From Actinomycetota bacterium (GTDB lineage Bacteria > Actinomycetota > Humimicrobiia > Hakubellales > JAMDDV01), in contig JAMDDV010000012.1 of NCBI GenBank assembly GCA_023488455.1, forward strand, positions 1-39,581: 39,581 nucleotides of DNA, written 5' to 3'. The notes below the pieces were generated by a model. That model saw only the letters and a program-made list of their open reading frames with translations, did no database searches and was not told where the DNA came from. Numbering within the stretch: position 1 is the stretch's first letter; each line of letters opens with the position of its first letter. Of the stretch, positions 26,705-35,313 are shown one piece after another. The translations under genes and the position numbers were made by a program.

Positions 26705-27322
26705 ATGCTTTTCATAAAACTTCTGCTTGCTCATGTGATAACAGATTTCGTGACTCAGACAGAAAAATTCATTGAACGCAAGCGAAGATCGAAAATGTGG
26801 CTACTGCTGCACGCCGTTATTTTCGTCATCCTGAGTTTTTTACTGCTATTCGATGAGAAGAGCGACTGGAGAATCATGGCAGCCATAGTAGGACTGGGTA
26901 TGGCTCATTATCTGGTTGACCTGATTAAAATCAATCTCAGGAAAGAAAAACTCGCCTCCTTCATGTTAGATCAGGCCGCTCATATCTTCCTCATTCTTCT
27001 GGTCTATCTGTTTTTCGATCTGACAGGTAGTTATTTGAATATTTTGAATATAATCCACGCTCTAATAAGTTCTCCCAAACCGTTAATAATCCTGTTATCA
27101 CTCTTCATAATCACCAGCACCGGAAGCGTACTCATAGATAAAATTATTTCCAAATTTAAAAGCAGGATTAGCGAAAATAAGATTGGCATAGAGTCAGCTG
27201 GAAAGTACATAGGAATAATTGAAAGATTATTGATATTTATTTTTATTTTTACTGGCTATTCAATATTCTTGATGCTTCCAGGTCCCGTTATCTTCTGGTT
27301 TATTTCCGGATTCCCAATATAG
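26705..27322 (+). CDS. DUF3307 family membrane protein, C-terminus apparently truncated
   Basis: The 205-residue protein starts LLLAHVITDFVTQTEKFIERK and includes MAHYLVDLIKINLRK and DQAAHIFLILLVYL, marking DUF3307, a multi-helix membrane family often adjacent to SatD. The segment GKYIGIIERLLIFIFIFTGY is also family-like, but after it the sequence (LPGPVIFWFISGFPI) no longer resembles the usual end, where an AAKS motif and another 40 or so residues are expected from family memory. This last stretch overlaps the 3' end of the convergent GIN-domain gene by 67 bp. The gene may have lost its end by rearrangement. The ATG has only a weak GGTTAAA upstream. Confidence 0.8.
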   Translation: MLFIKLLLAHVITDFVTQTEKFIERKRRSKMWLLLHAVIFVILSFLLLFDEKSDWRIMAAIVGLGMAHYLVDLIKINLRKEKLASFMLDQAAHIFLILLVYLFFDLTGSYLNILNIIHALISSPKPLIILLSLFIITSTGSVLIDKIISKFKSRISENKIGIESAGKYIGIIERLLIFIFIFTGYSIFLMLPGPVIFWFISGFPI

Positions 27323-28014
27323 TTAACGCTGCCAGCTCCGCTTATTACGACATTTAACTTTTCGCTCACATTAACAGTTGCACTGCCTGCACCGGATATG
27401 GTTATGTCGCATTCCTTGCTTACCAGGTCTTTCGCCAGATAACTGCCTGCACCCGAGACCCTCACTTCCTGCTTGCCGGTATCACCTGCCAATATAATCG
27501 TGCCAAAGCCAGACACTATTGTCTTTATAGTATCCACCGAAACCTTGAAATTTACCTCCCCTGCCCCACTCAGATCAAACTCAAGGTTGTCGGTTTCAAA
27601 CTTCGAACTTGTAATGACGCCTGTACCCGAAAGAGCAATTCTGCTTAAATCTTTAACTTTCAAATAAAACTTTATATCCTCAGTAGGCAGAGGAGTAGGA
27701 CCGCCAACAAATCCTATCGACAGCTCACCATTCTTGACCCGAGTAACGATCTTGGGAAGTATATTGTCTTCAGCCTCTATGGTCAGGGATTCCCCATCAC
27801 CCTGTTCAATAATTAAATTTCCAACCCCAGTAAGGGCGGCCTTGTTAAAATCTTTTACATCTCTCTCCTCCGTGATGACGTTACCTGAACCTCTTAATAC
27901 CCTGGGGAGAAAAACACAGGACGCAGATGTAAGAAGAACAACACCCACTAAACCGATTACAAGAATCAGTTTAACAACTTTATTTCCGCCAGTTTCTGCT
28001 TTTTTGCCTGACAT
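27256..28014 (-). CDS. Head GIN domain (DUF2807) lipoprotein
   Basis: The 252-residue protein has a basic N-terminus, a hydrophobic segment with Cys33 (LLTSASC, lipobox-like), and then a right-handed beta-helix-like domain. Repeated strands with S-G-A/T-G motifs occur at LSGTGVI, LSGAGEV, VSGFGTI, VSGAGSYL, ISGAGSATV and ISGAGSVNYIG. The ending GNPEINQKITGPGSIK is the usual DUF2807 C-terminus. Such proteins are surface-exposed putative adhesin or stress-shape proteins of unclear role. The ATG at 28014 follows AAGGAAGG; a TTG just upstream was rejected. Its 3' end overlaps the convergent DUF3307 gene, unusual for two intact genes. Confidence 0.88.
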   Translation of the reverse strand: MSGKKAETGGNKVVKLILVIGLVGVVLLTSASCVFLPRVLRGSGNVITEERDVKDFNKAALTGVGNLIIEQGDGESLTIEAEDNILPKIVTRVKNGELSIGFVGGPTPLPTEDIKFYLKVKDLSRIALSGTGVITSSKFETDNLEFDLSGAGEVNFKVSVDTIKTIVSGFGTIILAGDTGKQEVRVSGAGSYLAKDLVSKECDITISGAGSATVNVSEKLNVVISGAGSVNYIGNPEINQKITGPGSIKNIE

Positions 28015-28207
28015 CAAACCTTCCTTTCTCTTATTAACAAGAAATTATAGTAAATATAATAATCTCAAAAATGCGTTCATCAAAACACAAAATTGGGCGG
28101 AAATCTTCACAAGCAGCGGGTTCGAGTTCAATTCGCATACTTGTTTATTAAACAATGCCAGGTATAATACTGTAATATTCAAACCTGACCGCTTTAGTTA
28201 TTATAAG

Positions 28208-28283
28208 GGCGCATTCGTCTAGTGGCCCAGGACACATCCCTCTCACGGATGAAACAGGGGTTCGATTCCCCTATGCGCTACCA
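28208..28283 (+). tRNA. tRNA-Glu (anticodon CTC), CCA encoded
   Basis: The cloverleaf can be folded by eye. The acceptor stem is GGCGCAT with ATGCGCT (first pair G-U), and the anticodon stem CATCC/GGATG holds loop CTCTCAC with anticodon CTC. The T arm is AGGGG-TTCGATT-CCCCT. Discriminator A is at 28280 and CCA at 28281-28283. It reads GAG (Glu). It lies between the divergent GIN gene region and the trkA genes, with no sign of an integrated element. Confidence 0.95.
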
Positions 28284-28298
28284 CAAATTTGAAAAATA

Positions 28299-28973
28299 TT
28301 ATTTTGGTGAAAGAACGGGGTTAAATAATTTTCTGAGGTCCTCTACGTTTTCAGTCTTTGCGACTGCAAGAATTGAGTCACCGGCTTTAAGCAACGTATC
28401 GCCCCTGGGAATTATGAAATTATATTCTCTAATGACTGACATGAGCATGGCACCTTCGGGTAATTCAAGATCACGAATCCTCTTATCTGCTACCTTTGAT
28501 TCGGGTAACACCTCAAGTTCTACGATCTCGATCTGGCCCTTCTGCACGGTCAATAACTTTATCAGGTGGCTTAAATGAAGTTCCTGGTTGATAACCGACA
28601 TGATCAAGTTAGTGCTGTTTATAACGGACCCAAGGCCCAGAAAACTAAATATCTGCTCGTTGGCAGGGTTATTTACTCTCGATATCACTCTACTAACACC
28701 AAATGTCTTCTTAGCTAGGTGCGCGACGACAAAATTCACCTCATCCTTGTCCGTGATCGCTACCATGACGTCCGCCCGCTCTATTCCGCACTGCCTGAGC
28801 AGCCTTGGACTTGTCCCGTCACCAAGTACAGTCACGACTTGATCCAGTTTCGCTTGAAGCATCTGATACCTTGTCTTATCGTCTTCTATGATCAGAACTT
28901 CCTGGCCTTCATTGGTCAGAGCCCTCGCCAGTTGAAGTCCAACTTTCCCACCGCCTACCAATATAATATACAT
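28299..28973 (-). CDS. TrkA-type RCK protein (RCK_N plus RCK_C)
   Basis: The 224-residue protein starts MYIILVGGGKVGLQLARAL, the Rossmann glycine motif of an RCK_N domain, with acidic EDD at the end of the second strand for NAD or ATP binding. The first domain runs to about residue 130 and is followed by a C-terminal RCK_C ligand-binding domain (about 140-220, VADKRIRDLELPEGAMLMSVIRE, LKAGDSILAVAKTENVEDL). These proteins gate potassium channels or transporters from the cytoplasmic side. It lies 28 bp after a second, shorter TrkA gene, in an operon with an APC permease and a UspA protein. The partner transporter is likely that permease, since no Trk/Ktr membrane subunit is present. Confidence 0.92.
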   Translation of the reverse strand: MYIILVGGGKVGLQLARALTNEGQEVLIIEDDKTRYQMLQAKLDQVVTVLGDGTSPRLLRQCGIERADVMVAITDKDEVNFVVAHLAKKTFGVSRVISRVNNPANEQIFSFLGLGSVINSTNLIMSVINQELHLSHLIKLLTVQKGQIEIVELEVLPESKVADKRIRDLELPEGAMLMSVIREYNFIIPRGDTLLKAGDSILAVAKTENVEDLRKLFNPVLSPK

Positions 28974-29001
28974 ATCGATTCACCGCCTGATGATTTCAAT
29001 T

Positions 29002-29409
29002 TTAGAACTCTGAGAGCAGAGCATCTTTTATCTGGCTCGCGCCAAGGGTCGTCGGGCAGATCGTCCTCAACCCAAAGTTAAAAAATATATCTGAAAGCTC
29101 AGGGTCATAGACCCTTGCGACGACATTCTTAATATTATATATATCTTTTGCGATCAGGGATGCCATGATATTTATGCAATCATCATTGGTCACTGCGGCA
29201 AAGGCATCAACCTCTTCGATCCTAGCTAACTTCAATACAACCTCGTCAGTGCCATGACCAAGAACCGTCCTGCAATTTTCCCTGCCAACAAAAAAATTAA
29301 GATTCATCGGATCGTTATCAATCACAACAACTTCCATATCCTCTTTTTGCAGCAGGTTGTCTATCAATTGCTGGCCCACCCAACCGCTTCCTACCACTAT
29401 TACCTTCAT
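29002..29409 (-). CDS. TrkA-type RCK_N-only protein
   Basis: The 135-residue protein is a single RCK_N Rossmann domain. GSGWVGQQLIDNLL carries the nucleotide-binding glycines, and VVVIDNDPMNL the acidic strand end. Family core VLGHGTDEVVLKLARIEEVDAFAAVTNDD follows. Its RCK_C domain is absent. Start ATG follows GGAGTTTGAG. It sits between the UspA and full-length TrkA genes and may form a heteromeric ring with the longer protein. Confidence 0.9.
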   Translation of the reverse strand: MKVIVVGSGWVGQQLIDNLLQKEDMEVVVIDNDPMNLNFFVGRENCRTVLGHGTDEVVLKLARIEEVDAFAAVTNDDCINIMASLIAKDIYNIKNVVARVYDPELSDIFFNFGLRTICPTTLGASQIKDALLSEF

Positions 29410-29426
29410 CTCAAACTCCTTTGGTC

Positions 29427-30005
29427 TTACTTAAGGTACACGGCAGGCTTTTCCACAATGACATCGCACCTGGCGTTCTTGAACACATAGTCCACAGTCC
29501 TGCCCATGGAGAGCTCACCAAACCTCTCCTTCACACTTGTTGAAAGTACTATTAAATCTACATCTTTATTGTTAGCAAAATCAACTATGGATTTTCCGGC
29601 AAACCTCGATCTTTCGATAGCTCCCTCGATCTCCACTCCAAACTTCTTACCTATCACCTTTGCGCGGTTCAGAGCTGCCGCACCCTGCACATCAATCTCG
29701 GGCATGGGCACATCTGCTGGCAGTGTCATCGGCACCTCGACAATAAAAAGGGCAAAAACTTTAGAAAGATCAGTTTTTGCAATTTTAGAAGCAAGCGCGA
29801 CCATTCTTTCGGAGAACATCGTCCCAAGCGTGGGTACGAGTATCTTCCCAAACTCGGAGACCTCCATCATCATCTCGGCTTCCCTGACTTCGCGTTTACC
29901 AAACTCCTTTGGTTTTAACATCCAGAACAGGATCAACACAATGCAGGTTCCTATTAATAACCCGATTATTATTCCCAGCGGATGAAGCTGAAGCACTCCG
30001 TTCAA
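29427..30005 (-). CDS. Membrane-anchored UspA-domain protein
   Basis: The 192-residue protein has one N-terminal membrane helix (about 10-30, LGIIIGLLIGTCIVLILFW), and then a UspA domain from about residue 52. VLSTSVKERFGELSMGRTVDYVFKNARCDVIV holds the G-2x-G-9x-[ST]-like nucleotide-binding end. The TTG start is inferred from the reading frame, with the preceding gene ending two bases before it. Anchored Usp proteins beside transporters are likely regulatory. In the KimA potassium importer a Usp-like fold is fused to an APC core; here it is separate. Confidence 0.87.
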   Translation of the reverse strand: MNGVLQLHPLGIIIGLLIGTCIVLILFWMLKPKEFGKREVREAEMMMEVSEFGKILVPTLGTMFSERMVALASKIAKTDLSKVFALFIVEVPMTLPADVPMPEIDVQGAAALNRAKVIGKKFGVEIEGAIERSRFAGKSIVDFANNKDVDLIVLSTSVKERFGELSMGRTVDYVFKNARCDVIVEKPAVYLK

Positions 30006-30006
30006 A

Positions 30007-30219
30007 TCAGTGTCCCCTCAAAAGTTTATATAATAGGTAAAACCTGTAAACTCCCAGCGCAAAAAGTGCCGCACCAAGAATGGCCACGTTTATCCGGGCT
30101 CCTTCTGTTATTGCCCTGTAAATAATTACTGCACCAAAAAGCACACAGCAGAAACTTACGAAAACCCTGTAGATATCCATTAATTTATAGCGGAACTTAA
30201 CATCTCCCGAGCGCTGCAT
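30007..30219 (-). CDS. Small two-helix membrane protein
   Basis: The 70-residue protein has two hydrophobic segments (about residues 14-31 and 40-60) with a short polar loop. It begins exactly at the stop codon of the APC permease gene (TAG then ATG) and is followed by the UspA gene one base later. This strict spacing implies co-translation with its neighbours. I recognise no family. It may be an accessory subunit of the APC-type transporter. Confidence 0.7.
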   Translation of the reverse strand: MQRSGDVKFRYKLMDIYRVFVSFCCVLFGAVIIYRAITEGARINVAILGAALFALGVYRFYLLYKLLRGH

Positions 30220-31800
30220 CTATACTTTTGGCACATCCTCTTTAGTGTACTTGCCTAATTTCTTATCCCTTAGCCTCAACGCCTCATTATATTCCTTTAA
30301 AATTCCTGTTTCCTGGGCCTCTTCTAAAACCTTCTTCTGTAGATATTCCCATTCTCTATCAATACTTCTTAACAACGGTAAACCTTCTTTTTTTCTGAAG
30401 ACGAAATACAATATTAACCCTAAAACTACCCATGCAGGTCCGGCAATCCTTCCAAGTTCATGAGTTGCAACAACAACTACAAGTATTGCAAAGTTTCCAA
30501 TTATGCCGACAATCGCAAGAAGAGGAAAATCAACAATCCTGTCTTTATATCTAATCCTTATGTTACCTGGCACCTTAAAAGGTCGCGGCGAATATGGATC
30601 AACAAACCGTAGTCTGATTAAGGATATCAACACAAAGATGTAGCCAGTTACCGCTCCAAATGCATAAAGGTTTGCAAGAGTATCCATTGCATCTCTGCTA
30701 ATTGAGGCAAGAATTACCTGCAAAATGGCCAAACCTGAAAACACAAAAATCGTCCTGACAGGAGTCCTGTATTTCGGATGAAGCTTATTGAACCACTTTG
30801 GCAACAGCCTGAAGCTACTCATAGAATATGTTATGCGCGAGCAGCCCATAACTCCGGTATTCGTCGAGGCGTAAATTAAAGTCATTGCCAGGATTGCGGT
30901 AAATGGTCCAGCAATAACTCCCACAAACGGTATGCTCTGCGCGAGCACGGCGACAGGGTCAGCCTTATTTGCCTCCAGTATCTGCCAAGGCATTACGCCA
31001 AGACTAAGCGTGGAAAAGCTGAGCGCGTAGATTATAACCGTCAGTATAAGGGCAAGGGATGTCCGCGGAACCACAGAGGCGGGTTTTATTGTTTCCTCTG
31101 CCGCCTGTGAGATCGACTCCAGCCCTATGTATGAAATTATCGCGATGGAGCATCCAAACAAAAAATTGTACAGGGACGGCTTCTGGTACATTATCTGCTG
31201 ACGCAGCAGATTAGGACTCCACGCAATTATAAAACCAACGACAAGAATGAACGTCTCATTAAAAAGATCTACACCGCAAAATATCTCGTTTAATTTCGAG
31301 GACTCCCTTATTCCTCTCACATTTAAAAAAAGGAGAATTCCTATGAGGATTATCGTCTCAATAGCCCAGGGAAGTGGCTCTGTTATCCACGGCCAGATTC
31401 TCTTCAGAAAATAGTTGAGATATCCAGCTGTTGCAAGTCCAAAAAGTGAGATATCAATGGAAAAATCCAGAAGAAGACACCAGCCAGATGTGAATCCAGC
31501 AAAGTCACCAAGACCGCGAAGCGTATAGTAGTGGCCTCCTCCAGCAACTGGATAAGTAGAGGAAAGCTCTGTATACGCCATGCCAATAAAGATATATATA
31601 ATACCAGTGATCAGAAAAGCGAAGGGAGTCCAACCCTGTGCATAACCAGCAACGAGACCAAGCGCAACGTATACGTCCGCGCCAACATCTGCATATCCCC
31701 AGGTAAATGATCCCCATGTTCCAACAGCCCTGCGCAAGCCGTGCGTCTCAACTGATTTTTGAAGATTCTGATCAGCAACTTTATCTGACAATACTTCCAT
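30220..31800 (-). CDS. APC superfamily permease, candidate potassium or amino acid transporter
   Basis: The 526-residue protein has about 12 membrane helices and the APC superfamily fold. Motif YPVAGGGHYYTLRGLG in helix 3, IISYIGLESISQAAEE in helix 6 and STNTGVMGCSRITYSMS in helix 8 are recognisable. A long, basic, coiled C-terminal tail (about 470-526) is cytoplasmic. Start is the ATG at 31800; a GTG two codons upstream is an alternative. Operon partners UspA and RCK proteins are typical of potassium uptake regulation, so this may be a potassium transporter. By sequence alone, an amino acid or polyamine permease is possible. Confidence 0.85.
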   Translation of the reverse strand: MEVLSDKVADQNLQKSVETHGLRRAVGTWGSFTWGYADVGADVYVALGLVAGYAQGWTPFAFLITGIIYIFIGMAYTELSSTYPVAGGGHYYTLRGLGDFAGFTSGWCLLLDFSIDISLFGLATAGYLNYFLKRIWPWITEPLPWAIETIILIGILLFLNVRGIRESSKLNEIFCGVDLFNETFILVVGFIIAWSPNLLRQQIMYQKPSLYNFLFGCSIAIISYIGLESISQAAEETIKPASVVPRTSLALILTVIIYALSFSTLSLGVMPWQILEANKADPVAVLAQSIPFVGVIAGPFTAILAMTLIYASTNTGVMGCSRITYSMSSFRLLPKWFNKLHPKYRTPVRTIFVFSGLAILQVILASISRDAMDTLANLYAFGAVTGYIFVLISLIRLRFVDPYSPRPFKVPGNIRIRYKDRIVDFPLLAIVGIIGNFAILVVVVATHELGRIAGPAWVVLGLILYFVFRKKEGLPLLRSIDREWEYLQKKVLEEAQETGILKEYNEALRLRDKKLGKYTKEDVPKV

Positions 31801-31835
31801 ATGCACCCGGACTTTGGAATTTACCTAAAAATAAA

Positions 31836-31862
31836 CCACAGAAAAAATCTATTAATCTGTGG
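31836..31862 (-). terminator. Rho-independent terminator of the trp operon
   Basis: On the reverse strand, CCACAGA pairs with TCTGTGG (31836-31842 with 31856-31862) around a 13-base loop, and TTTATTTTT follows. It lies 56 bp past the trpA stop and 36 bp before the APC permease start, so it ends the trp transcript. Confidence 0.75.
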
Positions 31863-31917
31863 CAAACTTAAGTAAATTTATGCGTTTTTTATTAACAGAA
31901 ATAGTTTAACACCAATG

Positions 31918-32721
31918 TCAATAACGAATTTCTGATTCAGTCAGTACATTGTCTACAAAGCCCAGGATTTCAGCTACTCCTCTTTTGGGATCGGAGGCAT
32001 CGAGCATCATCTGCATTAGCCTGCTGCCAATTATCACCCCATCAGCATATCCCTTTAGTTGCCTAACCTGACTGGCACTCGATATTCCGAAGCCAACAGC
32101 AATCAGCTTACTGGTAAGATTTCTTACCTTTAAGATAAAATCAAGGGTGCTTCTTGATATCTCCTGCTGCGCACCTGTGACGCCTTTCAAAGACACACAA
32201 TAAAGAAATCCAAGCGTGTTCTCTGCAATTAATTTTATTCGCTCCTCGGGACTGGTTGGCGCCACCATGAATATCGTGTCCAGATTGCTTCTCCTGGCAC
32301 TCGTAATCCACTCATTGGCCTCCTCAAGGGGCAGATCAGGTATGATAATCCCATCTATCCCGAACTTCTTGCAATCCACAGCAAACCTCTCAAGTCCGTA
32401 CTTATAAACGGGATTATAGTAGGTCATGAATACAATTGGACATGAGATTTCATCGCTTAAATTTTCAACCAAGTTAAAGGCATTTGAAATATTCATACCG
32501 TTTGACAGGGCAATATTTGACGATGCCTGAATAATAGGACCATCAGCGACGGGATCTGAGAAGGGTATGCCGATTTCGATCAGGTCAACACCCTTATCAG
32601 AGAGTCCCTTGATGAGTTCTTTTGAACTTTTTTCATCAGGGAAGCCTGCCGTTATAAAAGGAATAAACGCCAACCTTCCTTCTCCTCTAGTTTTACTAAA
32701 AACATCATTTATCCTGCTCAT
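31918..32721 (-). CDS. trpA: Tryptophan synthase alpha subunit
   Basis: The 267-residue TIM barrel cleaves indole-3-glycerol phosphate to indole and glyceraldehyde 3-phosphate in complex with TrpB. Catalytic Glu and Asp lie in [18 protein letters not shown]. The phosphate-binding loop is near [13 protein letters not shown], with GVIIGSRLM following. The start is the ATG at 32721, overlapping the TrpB stop as ATGA. A longer frame beginning at 32793 lies inside trpB and was rejected. It is the last gene of the operon, and its length matches E. coli TrpA (268). Confidence 0.96.
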   Translation of the reverse strand: MSRINDVFSKTRGEGRLAFIPFITAGFPDEKSSKELIKGLSDKGVDLIEIGIPFSDPVADGPIIQASSNIALSNGMNISNAFNLVENLSDEISCPIVFMTYYNPVYKYGLERFAVDCKKFGIDGIIIPDLPLEEANEWITSARRSNLDTIFMVAPTSPEERIKLIAENTLGFLYCVSLKGVTGAQQEISRSTLDFILKVRNLTSKLIAVGFGISSASQVRQLKGYADGVIIGSRLMQMMLDASDPKRGVAEILGFVDNVLTESEIRY

Positions 32722-33905
32722 ATTGGTTTGATCTCCTCTCCCAGAAACTGGCTCACTACTCCTACATCTTTGTCTCCCCTGCCTGAAAGACACACCACCA
32801 CTATTTTGCCCTTAATAAGGTCTCTCATCTTTTCGAGGTAGGCAAGCGCATGTGAACTCTCAAGCGCGGGTAATATGCCCTCGGTGCGGGAAAGAAGGTT
32901 AAACGCATTCAGGGCTTCTTCGTCCGTCACGCTGCAATAACTTACTCTACCGCACTCCTTTAAATAGGCGTGCTCAGGCCCGACACCAGGATAATCAAGT
33001 CCTGCTGAGACTGAATGAGCCTCCCTTATCTGACCGAAATCGTCCTGCAGCAAGAAACTCAACGAACCGTGCAGAACACCAGGTTCGCCTTTCTCAAGGC
33101 TTGCGCCATGTCTATCCGTGTCCAGGCCAAGGCCTCCTGCCTCAACTCCAATGAGCCTCACGTCTAAATCCAGAAATGCATGGAATATCCCAATTGAGTT
33201 GCTTCCACCACCAACACAGGCGAGAATGAAGTCCGGCAGCCTCTCCTCTTTTCCCAAAATCTGATCTCTGGTCTCCCGTCCGATAATGGACTGAAAATTT
33301 CTCACCATTGTAGGATATGGATGTGGACCAACAACTGACCCTATTACGTAATGAGTATCATCAACACTCTTTACCCAATCCCTCATCGCCTCATTTATGG
33401 CATCCTTCAGAGTCATGCTTCCACTTTTCACCTCTATTACCTCAGAACCTAACAGCTTCATCCTGTAAACATTAAGTGACTGTCGTTCTATATCACGAGA
33501 GCCCATATATATCGCGCACTCCAGTCCAAGCATTGCAGCAGCAGTTGCAGTTGCGACACCGTGCTGACCCGCACCAGTCTCGGCAATGAGCCTGCTCTTC
33601 CCCATCCTCCTGGCCAGAAGTGCCTGCCCTAACGTATTATTTATCTTATGGGATCCTGTATGACAGAGGTCTTCTCTCTTCAGGTAAATTGCTTTTGCGC
33701 CGTAGTTCTCGGTTAATCTTCGTGCAAAGTACAGTGGCGTCGGCCTCCCAGCATATTCTCTGAGATAATAGTTCAGTTCAGATTTGAAAGTTTCATCCTG
33801 CCTGAATATTTCATAATTTTCCTCAAGCTCAATCAGGGCGCTCATCAGCGTTTCCGGCACGTATTGACCACCAAAAATGCCAAACCTTCCTTTCTTTGTA
33901 TACAA
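32718..33905 (-). CDS. trpB: Tryptophan synthase beta subunit
   Basis: The 395-residue PLP enzyme condenses indole with serine. It has [14 protein letters not shown] at the N-terminus, [13 protein letters not shown] with the PLP Lys, and the phosphate-binding [13 protein letters not shown]. The C-terminal region includes [13 protein letters not shown]. Length equals the usual TrpB1 type (E. coli 397). It starts with TTG at 33905, five bases after AGGAG, and only one base after the trpF stop. It is the typical TrpA-dependent form, here overlapping trpA. Confidence 0.96.
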   Translation of the reverse strand: MYTKKGRFGIFGGQYVPETLMSALIELEENYEIFRQDETFKSELNYYLREYAGRPTPLYFARRLTENYGAKAIYLKREDLCHTGSHKINNTLGQALLARRMGKSRLIAETGAGQHGVATATAAAMLGLECAIYMGSRDIERQSLNVYRMKLLGSEVIEVKSGSMTLKDAINEAMRDWVKSVDDTHYVIGSVVGPHPYPTMVRNFQSIIGRETRDQILGKEERLPDFILACVGGGSNSIGIFHAFLDLDVRLIGVEAGGLGLDTDRHGASLEKGEPGVLHGSLSFLLQDDFGQIREAHSVSAGLDYPGVGPEHAYLKECGRVSYCSVTDEEALNAFNLLSRTEGILPALESSHALAYLEKMRDLIKGKIVVVCLSGRGDKDVGVVSQFLGEEIKPI

Positions 33906-33906
33906 T

Positions 33907-34497
33907 CTATTCTCCTTTTGCTCGCACTACGAATTCTCTAACCTTCAAGGGGTCCTTTTTGCCAACATGGGCCTCAACGCCTGAACTGGAGTCAACTCCA
34001 AAAGGCATCACCTGTTTAATCGCCGCTGTTACATTATCAGGGTTCAACCCACCTGCAAGGATCACCCTCTTATCGGCAAGTTCGAGTTCTCTAAGAACAC
34101 CCCAATCAAAAGTCTCTCCGCTTTTTGCTGAGTCAACCATAATAAACTCAACATTGTAGAATCTGATCTTATGCAGGTCTTCACTACTCTTAAGTCTAAC
34201 TGCCTTTATCGCCCTCTCCCTGAACATGCTGCAATATGCAGGATCCTCATTTCCATGAAACTGCAGGAGATCAAGCGTGCACAACTTTGATATTTCCTCG
34301 ACAACATCAGGCTCCATATCACAGAATACTCCAACGAGTTCTGCTCTGCCTTTTACATTCACTGCTATCTCCCTTGCAGTGTTGAGCTCAACCCTCCGTG
34401 GGCTATTCGCAAATATCAATCCTATTGCATCTGCTCCACATTCAATGGACAAAAACGCATCTTCTAAATTAGTAATCCCGCAGATTTTTACAAACAT
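33907..34497 (-). CDS. trpF: Phosphoribosylanthranilate isomerase
   Basis: The 196-residue single TIM barrel isomerises phosphoribosylanthranilate. The N-terminal [14 protein letters not shown] carries the catalytic Cys, and [12 protein letters not shown] the catalytic Asp region. [13 protein letters not shown] and [10 protein letters not shown] are family strands. Its ATG overlaps the trpC stop (TAATG). It is a single-domain protein, not fused to TrpC as in E. coli. Confidence 0.95.
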   Translation of the reverse strand: MFVKICGITNLEDAFLSIECGADAIGLIFANSPRRVELNTAREIAVNVKGRAELVGVFCDMEPDVVEEISKLCTLDLLQFHGNEDPAYCSMFRERAIKAVRLKSSEDLHKIRFYNVEFIMVDSAKSGETFDWGVLRELELADKRVILAGGLNPDNVTAAIKQVMPFGVDSSSGVEAHVGKKDPLKVREFVVRAKGE

Positions 34498-35291
34498 TAA
34501 GTCAACCCTTTCAGCTCCATGAGCTTCGCCTCAACATTACCGCTTCTCATCAACAGTTCTCCGATCAGAACAGCGTCAACCCCGAGGCCTTGCAGCCATA
34601 AGACATCGTCTCTGCTTCTTATTCCACTCTCGCTAACCTTAACCACGCTATCTGGTATCCTTTTTATTAACCTTTCCGTAACTTTCAGATCAATACTGAA
34701 GTCATCAAGATTTCGGTTGTTAATCCCCACGATATCAGCTCCTGCTTCAAGCGAAATCTGGATCTCGGCCTCATCATGAACCTCAACAAGCGCATGAATT
34801 CCAATTCTCTGGCATACATTTACAAATTTTGCCAGCCGCTCCTTACTCATTATCTTTGCAATAAGCAGAACTGCATCCGCACCCTTTATCCTTGATTCAT
34901 AGATCTGCACTTCATTAATGATGAAATCCTTCCTAAGGATCGGCAGTCTTACGGAGTCCCTTACACTCTTGATATGGCTTATGTGCCCTCCGAAAAACTC
35001 TTCATCCGTCAGCACTGAGACAGCATCTGCCCCACCAAGCTCAAACTGTTTGCACGTTATCTCGGGCTGAGCATCAAAATTTATCATCCCCTTTGACGGA
35101 GACCTCCTTTTAAACTCAGCAATTATTGCCACGCCGTCATCTCTTTTCAGACTTGTCCTGAAATCTCTGGCTGGGTCCGTTTCAGAACACATATATTTCA
35201 GGCGTTCTATGCTTAAACTCGCAAACGTTCTGCTGACCTCGTTCCTTTTGCAATTAACTATTCTTTCAAGATATTTGTTTAAAGCCATCAT
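34497..35291 (-). CDS. trpC: Indole-3-glycerol phosphate synthase
   Basis: The 264-residue TIM barrel makes indole-3-glycerol phosphate. Key regions are IIAEFKRRSPSKGMI near the N-terminus (catalytic Lys), LPILRKDFIINEVQIYE (catalytic Lys), ALVEVHDEAEIQISLEAGAD, GINNRNLDDF and VSESGIRSRDDV. Length and order match bacterial TrpC. Two consecutive ATGs (35291 and 35288) are possible starts, with AAGAG upstream. It overlaps trpF at its 3' end. Confidence 0.95.
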   Translation of the reverse strand: MMALNKYLERIVNCKRNEVSRTFASLSIERLKYMCSETDPARDFRTSLKRDDGVAIIAEFKRRSPSKGMINFDAQPEITCKQFELGGADAVSVLTDEEFFGGHISHIKSVRDSVRLPILRKDFIINEVQIYESRIKGADAVLLIAKIMSKERLAKFVNVCQRIGIHALVEVHDEAEIQISLEAGADIVGINNRNLDDFSIDLKVTERLIKRIPDSVVKVSESGIRSRDDVLWLQGLGVDAVLIGELLMRSGNVEAKLMELKGLT

Positions 35292-35313
35292 ATTTATCTC
35301 TTCCGAACATCTG

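Noticed and set aside
27734..28222. 162-codon forward open frame crossing the GIN gene start and the tRNA-Glu
   Set aside because: It is antisense to a well-supported gene and runs into a tRNA; no family features.
28208..28283. tRNA-Glu as an integration site for a mobile element
   Set aside because: No integrase, no duplicated tRNA end and no change in gene type nearby was seen.
29506..29985. 159-codon open frame on the forward strand
   Set aside because: It is antisense to the UspA gene, with Ser/Thr/Ile-rich low-complexity product and no ribosome-binding site.
32722..32793. Extended N terminus of TrpA within trpB
   Set aside because: The added residues are an alternative frame of the trpB end; the ATGA overlap at 32721 gives the expected 267 residues.
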